NCBI RefSeq assembly: GCF_018143015.1
Contig: NC_054740.1
Coordinates: 55,402,583-55,466,582 of the forward strand
DNA: 64,000 nucleotides
Direction: 5' to 3'
DNA from: Lytechinus variegatus
Lineage: Eukaryota > Echinodermata > Echinoidea > Temnopleuroida > Toxopneustidae
Shown: positions 46,148 to 57,312 of the stretch, piece by piece
Position numbering within the stretch: position 1 is the stretch's first letter
Layout of the letters: the number at the start of each line of letters is the position of its first letter
Notes under the pieces: model-generated
The model's input: the letters and a program-made list of their open reading frames with translations, nothing else
Database searches by the model: none
What the model was told of the DNA's origin: nothing
Position numbers and translations under genes: made by a program

Positions 46148-46381
46148 CAGGGGCGGATCCATGATTTCCGAAAGCCGGAGGCACATTTTCCCGAGGAAAA
46201 TTTTGAAATGCAAAAAAAAGGGGGGGTTAAGAAAAAAATTTCTTTGGGAAAATGTGCCTCCCCTTTCAGGGGGGACTTCTGTTTTAACTACATTTGTACA
46301 TTACAAATTTTAATTGTGCCTCTCAAGGGGGGGGGGGGGCACGGGCGCGGCCGGCTATACCCTTTCCCCTCGATCCGCCTG
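46148..46381. mobile_element. Short CAGGGGCGGATCC-ended MITE
   Basis: CAGGGGCGGATCCATGATTT at the left and CTCGATCCGCCTG at the right, with possible TAA on both sides. It shares GGCACATTTTCCCGA with the element at 2359. About 234 bp with a G-run near the right end. Confidence 0.8.
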
Positions 46382-46387
46382 TAATTG

Positions 46388-46621
46388 GAGTAGGATGGGG
46401 GCGGATGTCCGGACACTTTACATTTTTGAAGCTTTCTTTTTTTGTCTTTAGATTACACTAAAAATATGAATTCAATAGTTGTAATCGTCTACTAATAATT
46501 TGTTCTCAATATTTCCTAACATTTTGTACTAAAAATTGATGAAACTTTGCTTGTAATTTTTTTCCAAATGACTTTCTAGAATTGATCGTCCGGACACACA
46601 ACCTGTCCGGACACACAACAA
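46388..46621. mobile_element. Dispersed repeat with TGTCCGGACAC palindromes, copy 2
   Basis: Matches 6797-7030 in the same orientation over its full length, with few differences. Confidence 0.75.
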
Positions 46622-47767
46622 TGCTACTGAAACCGAATTTCAGTATATTTCTAATCTCCCTGTATAATTAAATCAAATTCAAAGCCATTTCGTGCGTCAT
46701 CATCGGCTGCGACTTGAAGCCGATTTGGATTTTTCTCCGACCAGAGGGGCAAAATCATGATTTTTGTTATTCCCAAAATTATGTCTTATTTCTTGGAACT
46801 TTCACATTTACTGCAAAATATCATTTAAAAAAAAATCGCGTCGCATCAGATCGCATAGTGTGCGCTGCGCTTGATAAACCAATATTTTGACGATGTACTA
46901 GTACTGTACTTAACTTTTAGAATGAAAGACCCTCAAAAAAGTAATCAGTAATTGTGACGTCAGGCATGCACACTCCCCTTTAATCATGCAGGTTAAGGTC
47001 AACGAACTTTTTCACATTTTTTAGTATGCGCCGGTATGCGCATCGGCGCGGAACGCACCAAATGCGCGGAAATACGCTACAAGGGAATTTCCCTTTTGTT
47101 TGTTTTGTTTTACAAAATTTATACGTCATAATAGCATTTAGCAGCAACAATGGGTTACAATGCATCCGGAAATGAAAGTACTTCTCGATCCGAGTCAGGG
47201 AAACATTCATTTCTCTCTCTCTCCCATTTGAATTTACATGTGCAAAAATTTACCATATTTATTTGTTAATTGTGCTATCAGTAATCTATTTGATAAATTT
47301 CTGTATCATGTATATTTGTTTGTCATTTAAGATTTATGTTTTTGTTCTTTGGCACGGCTTCTTTGTAAAATAGTCTCGCAACTAAATAGGGCTCCAGTAG
47401 CGCTTTTACCATGAATAAATTAATCGAATCAAATCATTCCCCGTAATGAGGAAAATCTTTGATTTCATGTTATTGAATATACTGCTCCCTATTTTCTCTT
47501 GGTTTCTTTTGCCCCAAATTTTCTGCCTGATTTGTTTACAGTTTATTGGCCCTTCAAATTGCCAATTGTTAAATACAGCCGTTGCTTTGCTGGACGCAGT
47601 TTATTATGTCAAAATCGTTTGATTCTACGTATTCATGATAATAAACTTCTCGTTTAATTCATTATACATGTATCTAAATGCTTGCATGCTGACTTGTAAA
47701 AAGCTCAATAAATAGAATCAGGGTGTAGTGAGGAGTGACATAAATTTTGTTTGAGTACTGCAGTCTG
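46622..47767. other. Spacer, no gene recognised
   Basis: No coding or repeat structure supported. Confidence 0.35.
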
Positions 47768-48040
47768 CAGTAGTGGGGGCGTCGTGGTCTAGTGGTTACG
47801 ACTTCTCGTCTTTCAATCAGAGAGGGACGTGGGTTCGAATCTCAGCCACGGCGTGTTTTTCTTCAGCAAAAACAATTATGAGCTGCACTCAACCCAGGTG
47901 AGGTGAATAGATTCCTTGAATGCACCAAGCGCCTTAGCTTTAACAGCTGGAACTACAGCCGGGTTATACGGTGCGCCATTAAATAGGAAACTAGATGAAT
48001 GGGCGCCTCATAAATGCTATATCATTATTAGTGACAGGAG
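47768..48040 (+). mobile_element. tRNA-derived SINE, copy 5
   Basis: Head GGGGGCGTCGTGGTCTAGTG and B box GTGGGTTCGAATCTC. The body has CAACCCAGGTGAGGTGAAT and the tail CATAAATGCTATATCATT. The best-preserved head among the copies here. Confidence 0.88.
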
Positions 48041-49175
48041 TAGAAGGATAATATAAGTAGCAGTTCCAGAATACGATTTTAAGAGAGAGGATCGCCTACT
48101 AAATCATAACCAAGTCGAAGGACTGGTTTAGTCAAGTGGTTCTCGCCTGAGTTGAATTGAATTGAGTTGATATGTTCCAGAGTATCTACTTAATGATTTG
48201 TAAGAAATGATCTCCAAAGTGAGCTTTTTGGAAGATTTAAAATATATTGATGTGGTTCATCACCCCCTATCATTCACATTATAGTTATTCAATACATGAT
48301 GACATATAACAATTTAAAGCCGAGCTCCAAGAGCTTTGTCGTGATTGGGTCAGTTTTGAGGCATCATCACTTTGCAAGCTTTCACCGGTCCAACCACGAA
48401 ATAACAACTTTAGCGCCCACTCACGGTACGATCTGTATTAGTTTTGCACTCGCGCGATATCGTTTTTTCATTGCGCATTGAATGTGTACAAATTATAATG
48501 AAACCACTGACGTTGATTCACCGGTACATACAGCAGAAAATACGGACACTACCTCGATATACAGGGGATTTTCACCTATTATAAAGTTGATTTCGCTTGT
48601 CAGGATCGCCTTAAGATTTGCTGTAGATGGTTTACTCTGCGTACTGTTGGATGATTTTGGGAATCAGCTTCGAAATATCGCAGAAGATCTTCATCTTTTC
48701 GAGTCCACCAAAGCGCGATCTGTGCAAAGAAGGGGTTGGGCAGCAAGCTTGAGCAGATGAACCCAGGTACTGTACTTAAATTACGTGGATACATAATCTG
48801 ACTATTCTGAGACTGTCCAGATACATACAGGGGATATCGGGACTGTAGCTGTGTGACTTGACTGAGTGCTGTGCGACATCATTTCCTTGGTTCAAGATTG
48901 GCTTATGCCTCATTAAAACGAAGTGGATGAATACAGTTTACCAGATTGAATTTGTAAGTCGATCATGAAATCAATCCTCGCTACATGTTAGAAATGAAGA
49001 CGACTTAAAATGATTTTTTAAATTGTTGGAATTGGTGGTGATGTTTTGGCACCGGCCGACTTTTAGCGAATTTCCCAGCAGTAAATTGTTTGTGAATGTC
49101 ACTCATAGCAAGTCCAACAATCACATTTTAACTTAAAGTTGAGGTAAATCTGCCCACCGCATTTGTGATTAGCGT
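48041..49175. other. Spacer with an unassigned 92-codon open frame
   Basis: 48482-48760 is open from ATG and ends AASLSR before a stop. Part of it (IALRFAVDGLLCVLLDDFGNQ) looks protein-like, but no family is recognised and no splice context supports it. It could be an untranslated first exon, chance, or a transposon remnant. Confidence 0.25.
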
Positions 49176-49184
49176 GATCAGGAA

Positions 49185-49623
49185 TAGACCAAAAGCTTCG
49201 GTCTCTGTTTTGTTGTTGTTCAGCTGAACTTCGTTGGCTTCACTCACCAAATACAGAGACCGAAGTTCTAGCGCGATCTGTACAGGGGACTCAATGGCCA
49301 TATGTTTATGTACTTAAGATCGGATAAAACGGGGAAGTGAATTTGCGCGACAGCCGAGGTAAGTCACTGTTTTTGTTCCTTTTAACTTCATTTTTCTCCG
49401 TTTTTTGGCAATTGATGCCAAGAGGGAATATAAATTTGCACTCTAGTCACTATAATTTTCGAAATTTTTATTCATTAAAGACAAAAATTGAAAAGCCCCG
49501 ACGGGGGATTTTGCATTGCAAGTCCCCTAATGGTGGCTGCACGATAGCGAGCCGTCTGTGTACGAGGAGAAATAAAAAAAAATTTTAAAAAAATCCTCGA
49601 AACAGACGGCTGCCAGCTGTCTG
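49185..49623 (+). mobile_element. Mutator-like non-autonomous element with 9-bp target duplication, copy R
   Basis: Starts TAGACCAAAAGC and ends CCAGCTGTCTG, flanked by the perfect 9-bp duplication GATCAGGAA (49176-49184 and 49624-49632). CTTCGGTCTCTG and CAGAGACCGAAG form one hairpin near the left end; GCCGTCTGTGTACGAGGA and TCCTCGAAACAGACGGC form another at the right end. The GACAGCCGAG|GTAAGT site near 49358 resembles a splice donor. Nine-bp duplications are typical of MULEs. Confidence 0.87.
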
Positions 49624-49632
49624 GATCAGGAA

Positions 49633-50483
49633 TGGCTATATTTCGGCTTCGATCTCGATGTCATCATTCAAATTCTCATTGCTTGGCTTGGCTAATTCGC
49701 CATGATTTTGATATGGACTGAATTTAGTGACCATGTCATTCGAACATGAGGCGAACAAATGGTTGAGCTGCAGTAGGCAAATCTTTTTTTGGTCACTAAA
49801 TTTAGTCAATATAAAAATTATGGCGAGCCAAGCTAAGCTGTGTCTGACTGAGAATTTAAACGATAGCGTCGAGATGAGAGCCGAAAAACAGCTGTTCATG
49901 ATCGCAATAATTTGACAAAGCAATGGGCATTATCATTATTGACTTTGAAATGTGACTGAGAGACTTGCCATGACATTTGTGAACAATTTCTGGTGGGGAA
50001 ATTTGCACGAAGTCGGCCAGTGTGAAACTGCATTAGTGGCAGTGCCATTGCCATTGGTTAGGAGTGGGGTCAAATTGATAAAAATCTATTGATAATTTTA
50101 AAAGTAGTCCATAGACTTTCTAATCCCCCAGGTCCAGGAGTATCGAGAACAGATAATTATTTAGAGCAATGTCTTCTCTAGCCCTTGACAAGTCTAATTT
50201 TGTAGAAAATTTTACTGATGACCTTAATTATGACCTTGTCCTTTGGGTTGAGTTAGACCATTATTCTGTAGTTGAAGGTTCTTTGTAATTTCCACCTAAT
50301 TTGAGATTAACTTGTTTTTACTTTACACTAATTCTGTACTCTGTCATTTTCATTATCTTCAAAATGTTACCCATCATTTCATGATTCCATCAAAGAAAAA
50401 TCTATATCCAGCCCTCCGAAGGCTAGGTTTTTTTTCTTCAGTATTTTGCGTGTGTTGTTCCTTAGTTCACACACAATTACTGT
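49633..50483. other. Spacer, no gene recognised
   Basis: 49640-49920 contains a loose inverted pair (CAAATTCTCATTGCTTGGCT near 49668 and GCCAAGCTAAGCTGTG near 49827). No coding evidence. Confidence 0.35.
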
Positions 50484-50590
50484 TGAAGCATTTTGGCCCA
50501 GTGGATTAGTCTCTGGACAGATGGTTTTAGGCACTTGTTCACTGCTACCACCCTGCCTGTGGGGAATCTACAGGTAGGACTATGGTATGC
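50484..50590 (+). mobile_element. SINE head fragment
   Basis: TTTTGGCCCAGTGGATTAG resembles the SINE A-box region, and GGGGAATCTACAGGTAGGAC resembles a decayed body. No tail. Confidence 0.4.
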
Positions 50591-50987
50591 CAATGTTGTA
50601 CAGAGCACACACTTTAAAAAATCATTAAAATATCACTTTTGTGACCAAAATTATTAATTTCCATACAGTTGCAATTTATTTTTCATTAGTAACTTGTGAA
50701 TAATTTTTGTATTCACCAGAGCGCTCAAAAACTTGAATTTGGGGCATATTTTTTGGTACGCCCTCTATTGGTGGAAAGTAATATGGCAAGAAAATTTTCA
50801 TTTTTTGATCTCTATTTTTTAATTAAGAAAAAAATAATTTAAAGAATCAAATTTAAATAAGAGTCAAGTTGTATGAATAATAGGTGTAATGGAGACTGTC
50901 AGTGTAAAAAAAATAAGCATTTGCCCCAAAGAAAAAAGAAAATAAGCCAAACATTGCCACCCTTATTTTGCCACACATGGAGATATA

Positions 50988-51250
50988 AGTGAGAACAAGG
51001 TTATATCATAACCTTGTTCATTGAATGAGTGGTTTTAGGTTTGAGTCCCAACCATAGTGTAATTTCCTTCATCAAGAAATATATCCACAATGTGGTGCAC
51101 TCAACCCAGGTGAGGTAAATGGGATTAATGGGATTAATGGGTACAGTCAGGAAGTACTTCCTAAGAAAGCTATGAGCACCAAAATTGAAAACCGAGCTTA
51201 CCCGGTTTAATATAGGGATGCCTTGAGCGCCTGACAAGCCGTGAGGAGGC
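50988..51250 (+). mobile_element. tRNA-derived SINE, decayed head
   Basis: B-box-like TAGGTTTGAGTCCCAA; body GCACTCAACCCAGGTGAGG, with AATGGGATT repeated in tandem, then a GGTACAGTCAGGAAGTAC stretch. The tail is degraded. Confidence 0.75.
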
Positions 51251-51560
51251 AGCATACATGTAGCTCAGTCGGGTAGAGTGCATATTTCGGTTAAGATTGT
51301 AGATCTCAACGTGAGGGGTTAGAGTCCCTCTCATGACGAAATGTGTCTAACAAAAAATCTGATGCTATAGCATTGTGTGTTAGCTTTGCTCACCACTGTA
51401 TTCAGTGCAGGTGTGAATGTAGTTGGAAAACACTCTGTCCATCGGAAAGGATGCAAATGTTGGTCCCGTGTATAGGAGAGTCACAACTTGTGCATGTTAA
51501 AACCAATACACTATTCATCAAAGAGTAGGTTGTTCACCCTGTGTATTGCACCTGCCGGTC
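51251..51560 (+). mobile_element. Second tRNA-derived SINE-like unit
   Basis: ATGTAGCTCAGTCGGGTAGAG is an A-box-type head and GGGGTTAGAGTCCCTC a B-box-like segment. The body GGTGTGAATGTAGTTGG differs from the other SINEs, so this may be another family. Confidence 0.65.
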
Positions 51561-51837
51561 CCGCCAAAATTCAGGTCAAGTTAAGCTTGACGTTCATATG
51601 CCATAATAACCAATATAATGATAGTGGGCATTAACGGAAAGACAAAGACAAGACACACTGGATACTTGTGCTATGCAAACACCTTAATTATTATATAGGA
51701 CTATTTTATTATAGTCCAGGTTGGGAAAATGTATGAACTTGAGAGGGGAATCCAACCTCACCTCCTTGAATCCTTAAATCAGGAATACCACTTTTTAGAC
51801 TTGCTGAATTCAGACTTCTTCATATTTTCGGCCATAT

Positions 51838-52010
51838 GGAGGTGCCTTGGCCGAGTGGTCTGAGGCGCCTGGCTATACATGAAAAAGTCTGGGGTTCGAT
51901 CCCTTGCGGCAGCTATGCCATGAGCAAGGCATTTAATCTACAATGCTCTTTTATCCTGCTTTCAAATAAATGGAAATGCTACATGTATATGCATTATTAG
52001 TAACTAGGTG
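51838..52010 (+). mobile_element. SINE with a tRNA-Leu/Ser-like head
   Basis: GGTGCCTTGGCCGAGTGGTC and GGGGTTCGATCCC are strong A- and B-box matches. The rest (GAGCAAGGCATTTAATC) is a SINE-like body. The stems do not close as a complete tRNA by eye, so a functional gene is not called. Confidence 0.7.
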
Positions 52011-53008
52011 TGAACTTGTTTAAAAAAAGAATAGAAAACACCTTTTTCATATGGGAAAGGAGTCATTCTCGATAATTTTCAGACTTTTTTTAAAATCAAG
52101 CCTCACTGGCATCCCTGTTTCATAGAATTGAATGATGAAATAAAATAGCTTGCCAATGCCATGCACACATTGGCATGCATGTACCTGTATGCTGGGTAAA
52201 ACATTGTGTGTGTGTCTGTGTGACCGTGACAGCTCTTTAATTTTCTGTCTAAGAGACTGAGAAAGCGAGCTATTTTTAGGTCTGTCTGGCATTACAGTTT
52301 GCCGGAGTTGCTGCAATTAGTCATTTGATGCCATCGTGACAAAACTGACAATTTTTGCACCAATAAACAGACTGAAGAGATAAAATTGGGTATGAGGAAG
52401 ACACCATCTCCGATAGATTGGCTAATGACTGTTTTGCAAATATACCCACCAGTCCTCAAACTGGCAAGAATCCTACCTAGCATATTGGAAAAATATCTTT
52501 AGAGCAAAGGGAGGTGTAATTTCTATTGATTGATTAAAGTGATTGGTTAACATTGGTTTGACTTTTAAAGAATCTGAGCTAGAAGGTCACACTTGTCACC
52601 TGTGTCTGTGATATGTTACAAATGAAGCCCAGAAAAAATTGCATTAGAAAATGATTATTTAGTGCTTCAAAAATTGAAATATAAAGTGACCGGAAACACC
52701 ATCTTAATTTCACCCCATACACTTATGTGTACTATTTAGGCGTCTATAAGACGCCTATTTACAAAATCGGGGTTTGCCTTGTAGTTTTAGCTTTTCATTG
52801 TCAATAATGGTTGTTTTCAGGGTTTATTAGTTCTAATACATGCACTTGTACACATGTTTCATCTTGGTTTGAGAATTTTTTAAATGGGCTGCTCACGAAG
52901 TTAAACAATACCTTTAATGCCCGAATTCACAAAGGTGGTTTAGAAAACCAACGGTTGAGTCCATGGTTTATGCAGATTTAGTGTTAATGAACTTCATGAA
53001 ATAGTCTA
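52011..53008. other. Spacer, no gene recognised
   Basis: Only short open frames with no recognisable content. Confidence 0.35.
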
Positions 53009-53171
53009 ATACTCCAGTCACATTTCGCCTACGGCGGCTGTATGGCAAGTCAAAAACAGCCATTTTATTCATTGTTATTCGAACCACCTATATGTATCTG
53101 GTACAAAGAATATTAGAATGGCTGTTTTTGACTTGGCTTACAGCTGTTGTAGGGAAATGTGAATGAGGTAT
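53009..53171. mobile_element. Palindromic MITE with CAGTCACATTTCGCCTAC ends
   Basis: AATACTCCAGTCACATTTCG to AAATGTGAATGAGGTAT. The inner arms GGCAAGTCAAAAACAGCCAT and its inverse are nearly perfect. A partial relative lies at 56765-56895. Confidence 0.85.
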
Positions 53172-53440
53172 AATTACGAAACTAACATTTCTAGAAATGA
53201 GTACATGTACAACAGGACATGAAGATGGTGTCAGTTGGCTTCAGTCTACTGCAACAATTTTCATTTCTCTTTGATTGGGTTGTTTACTTCTCAGCTGACT
53301 TGGGCATTGTAATTTTGTAAAGGAAGCATTCCCGATTCCAATTCAGTGAACAGTGAATCAGTAGGCCTACATTATAAGCATAATTCACCACTCACTTGCT
53401 TATGTAATAATACCCTGAGTCTAAGAAACCCTGCTCACTG

Positions 53441-53890
53441 AACCTTCAAAGACCCTGTTCTCATTACGCTTTCTCTAACTTGTTTACTGGTAACCGGTTC
53501 AGGAAACCAGTTTGGAATATCGCTTTGCTAGCATTCCCGCTTGATCACACGAAAGTGGTTTTCAAAATCACTTCACGTAAAGTGATCTTGTTGCCATGGG
53601 AACGCTCTCAGCGGGGTGACAATATCCATGCAAAATTTGAAACCACAGCGTAGGCATTCTACATGTACACTCAGTGTGTGGAGAAGTACACTCAAATGTG
53701 ATCAGATCGCTTATTGAAGAACGGTTGTGTCTTCACTTACGTTTACCTCAACGAGGCAAAGCGATCTTGTAAATTACATCGCGAGGTGGTTTTATGAACC
53801 GGTTTGGAAGATTGCTTTTAATAACGCTTTAGCCATGCTCATTACTAGTTTCCAGTAAATTAGTTTTAGGAAGGTAATGAGAACGGTGTC
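53441..53890. mobile_element. MITE with GACCCTGTTCTCATTACG ends
   Basis: GACCCTGTTCTCATTACGCT to AGGTAATGAGAACGGTGTC, with AAA on both outer sides as a possible 3-bp duplication. Inner words TTTACTGGTAACCGGTTC and GATCTTGTTGCC. A right half is at 57190-57312. Confidence 0.8.
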
Positions 53891-54610
53891 AAATTGTTAT
53901 TTCATATTAAAGACAGGTCAATGTTTCATGTCAGTGAGTTTGAATGCAAGATGATAATGCTTGTACTTTCTGTTAAAAGTTTATTGTCACTGTACTTCTG
54001 TCACTTATCAGATGTGTACTGTACATGTAGACCATATACATGTACAGTGTACATGTACATGTAAAGAGAACTTGTAGAATGGTTCGATTCATTTTAAGAC
54101 TTTATTCCAGACAAAGCTGCATGAGGTCTGTATCAAACAAAGAACACAATACACACCAAAACAAACTGATAATACTGGATAAAACTAAAATAGAGACAGA
54201 AAGTAATTTTGTTCAGGCCTACCTATAGAAAATATCTGTTGATATCCATGCTGTTTTTTTCTATATATATATTTTTTAGTAGTAGTTGGATTTACATGTA
54301 TTTGTAGGTCCTACATACATGTATATTGTACTCTAGGCTTACAATACTTGCATATATCCAGAAAAGGACAAATAAATGTACATACCATGTAATAGTGTAG
54401 TCCACTGTTTGTATACATGTACATGTAGATGATGATTGCTGGAAGGAGTGCATGTACTGAATGCTACTGAATGCTATTAAATCTTCAAACATGTGCATTA
54501 ATGTCATTAACAGTACATGTGCATTAATGTCATTAACAGTACATGTGCAGTGCTTCTGTGTGAAACTAACTTTAGCATTCAACAATTCAATTTCCAATCA
54601 ATGGAACTAT

Positions 54611-54999
54611 TACCCTTTTCATAAACCTATCCTCCAATTAGCCGCCTAAGAGTAATGCGGATAATTCAATAAAAATTGCGTTCACAAACTCCGAAAATAA
54701 GCCGCATTATTTTTACGAGCGCCCATCCTGAAAAAGGTGGATAATCGTCATGACAACTGGACATGCCCCCTCCGATGCGGTTGTGTTGGAAAAGGGTGAC
54801 CTTGTGACCGCAGTCACCGCACCATGGCAATTATCCGCATTATTTGGAAATGCGTTCATAAACTCAAAATCTTGTCCCGATGCTGCTATTATGCAATTAA
54901 TAGCAGCATCAGAGTAATGCGGATAACTCTTGTCCTCCTCCAATTTTACGACCAAATTATGCAGCTATTAGCCGCATAATTGGGTTTATGAAAGGGGTA
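54611..54999. mobile_element. MITE with TACCCTTTTCATAAACC ends
   Basis: TACCCTTTTCATAAACC to GGTTTATGAAAGGGGTA, and AATTAGCCGCCT against AGCCGCATAATT. The inside repeats AGTAATGCGGATAA. About 389 bp, non-coding. Confidence 0.85.
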
Positions 55000-56058
55000 G
55001 GCCTATATGTGTACTCTAGTGATTTTGATTCCTCCAACCTCCCTTTTCAGACATCAGGAGACAGGGTTATAACCTGGTGGAATTACATGTACACTCCAGT
55101 ATGTAGTTGTATTTATTTTACACAATGCATTGTAATGCTAGTCACTGAGCACCACACTGGCACAACTTCTTAATTTGTGCTGAAAATATTTACTTATGAA
55201 ATTATCATCTACATTGCACAAATCTGTGAATTCAGGAATATGACCATCGCATACATGTATTCACATTTCTAGTTCGGCATGTGAAGCCCTGTTTTCTTAG
55301 CAATGTTCATGGAAAAGAAAAAAATTAATTCAGCCGAAGAATTGCATTACATTTACAACGTGTACTTCAAAATACGTGTGTAGCTTCTACTAAAGAATAA
55401 AGATATTGTGGTCTGGTGGAGGAGACTAATTAGTTTTTGCCTATTTTTCTTCACTGTCAGTCGTAATATTTGTTTTTCCTACGAACTTTGAACGACCTTG
55501 GTGGAGATGTATACTGCGTGTGAATATTGATTAGCCTACTATGATCCTGCATATAATTTTAGTCGCTCTCATTACTGGATTAAAAATGATTTGGGTCATT
55601 ACATTTTGAGTTAAGACTGTACAAAACAGCTGTATAGGCCACAGGTAAACAAGAATGAATTAGCATTTAGAAATGTGAAAATTGTTAATGAAGTAGTATT
55701 AAATGCCTGTGTAGATTACTGTTGTGAATGTCATCATTTTTTCTGGAATACAATACATGTACAATGTACAATAACAAGGGTTTTAAGAAGACAGAAGGTC
55801 ATGTATCTGATGGAAAAATCATTTGTTTTTGTATAATTCATGTCGTTATAGATGTAGAATATCTAGCCCTAACACCCCCCCTTAAACTAGCAGTTGAGAC
55901 AATGTAAAAGAGGGTTAATATTTTTACCCACATTTTCGTTCTGTCTACTCATGTCATTTGTCTACTTTGCTATGATTTTACATGGTAAGGAATGTTAGGA
56001 AAATGAATGGAAAAAGAAAAAAATGATTGAAAATGTTTGTGTTGCACTGTATCCTGTG
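55000..56058. other. Spacer, no gene recognised
   Basis: Rich in ACATGTAC/TACATGTA words, as is 54000-54430. No coding support. Confidence 0.35.
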
Positions 56059-56062
56059 TTAA

Positions 56063-56667
56063 AGGACAAGTCCACCCCAGCAAAAAGTTGATTTGAATAA
56101 AAAGAGAAAAATCAAACTAGAATAAGGCTGAAAATTTCATCAAAATCAAATGTAAAATAAGAAAGTTATGACATTTTAAAGTTTTGTTTATTTTTCACAA
56201 AACAGTGATATGGCATATCAGAGACATGCAAATGAGATAGTCGATGATGTCCCTCACTCACTTTCTTTTGTTTTTATTGTTTGAATGATACAATATTTCA
56301 TTTTTTTACAGATTTGACAATAAGGATCAACTTGACTGAGCCATATAATATCAAACGTTGCTAAATCCACATATTCAGGGAGGAATCAATCTTTGTTTCA
56401 CTTGACAATGGGGAGAAAATTAGAATATTTCATTTTTCACATAATAAAATACAAAAGAAATAGTGAGTGGATGACGTCATCAGTCTCCTCATTTGCATAC
56501 CGACCAGGATGTGCATATACATGCAACTATTTCGTGAAATTAAGCAAAATTTGAAATGTCATAACTTTCTTATTTTACATCCGATTTTGATGAAATTTCC
56601 AGTGTTATGTTTGTTGGATTTTTCTTTTTTTATTCAAGTCAACTTTTTGCTGGGGTGAACTTGTCCT
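56063..56667. mobile_element. TTAA-family foldback MITE, copy 5
   Basis: TTAA at 56059-56062 and 56668-56671; ends AGGACAAGTCCACCCCAGC and GCTGGGGTGAACTTGTCCT. The arms are the cleanest of the five copies, so it is probably the youngest. Confidence 0.92.
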
Positions 56668-56764
56668 TTAATGAACCAGGTGCAATATGTAGATTATGTT
56701 GACCCAACATACCAACAAACTTTTCTTCCAATTCCTTTCAAATATGCATGTAAAAGAATATAAT

Positions 56765-56895
56765 TATACCTCAGTCATTTTAACATTTTTTGTACAAGAT
56801 ACAACATATAGGTGGTCTGAATAAAAAAGAGTATGAAGCAGCCGTTTTTGACTTGCCGTACGGTCACCGTAGGGTAAATGTGACTGAGGTATTAC
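56765..56895. mobile_element. Partial relative of the CAGTCACATTT MITE
   Basis: Left tip ACCTCAGTCATTTTAAC and right arm GCCGTTTTTGACTTGCCGTA ending AAATGTGACTGAGGTAT. Confidence 0.7.
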
Positions 56896-57189
56896 TTATG
56901 TTCATATACATGTAGGTTTTGTTTGTCTATAATACCAACAAGTAGCCATTATGTTGAAACAGGTATTTTGGTGTTGAAAAGTACATTGACATGGTTTAGT
57001 ATAGTACCGGTGACGAGTGAGACCTACATGTACAAAGCAGGGTCTCATTTCATCGAGACTCGTATTGTAACAATTGTCCATAACAAATCTACCATCAGCC
57101 AATCAGATTGAAGGATTTCAGTAGATTTTAACTGTCATTGCAAACTTGTAATTATGACAAGGCTTATGAAATGTGCCTCAGTTCAGGAT

Positions 57190-57312
57190 CATCCAGTATT
57201 GACAACCACTTTTAAAACCACTTTCGGGTGATCAGGCGGCAAGGCTAGTTAAGTGATCTTCCAAACTGGTTTCCACTAAACTAGTTTTAGAAAGTATACT
57301 GAGAACGGGGTC
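57190..57312. mobile_element. Right half of the GACCCTGTTCTCA MITE
   Basis: ACCACTTTTAAAACCACTTTC followed by TTCCAAACTGGTTTCCAC and ending ACTGAGAACGGGGTC. Confidence 0.65.

Noticed and set aside
51838-51912. Possible functional tRNA-Leu or tRNA-Ser
   Set aside because: A and B boxes match, but the acceptor and anticodon stems do not close and a SINE-like body follows.
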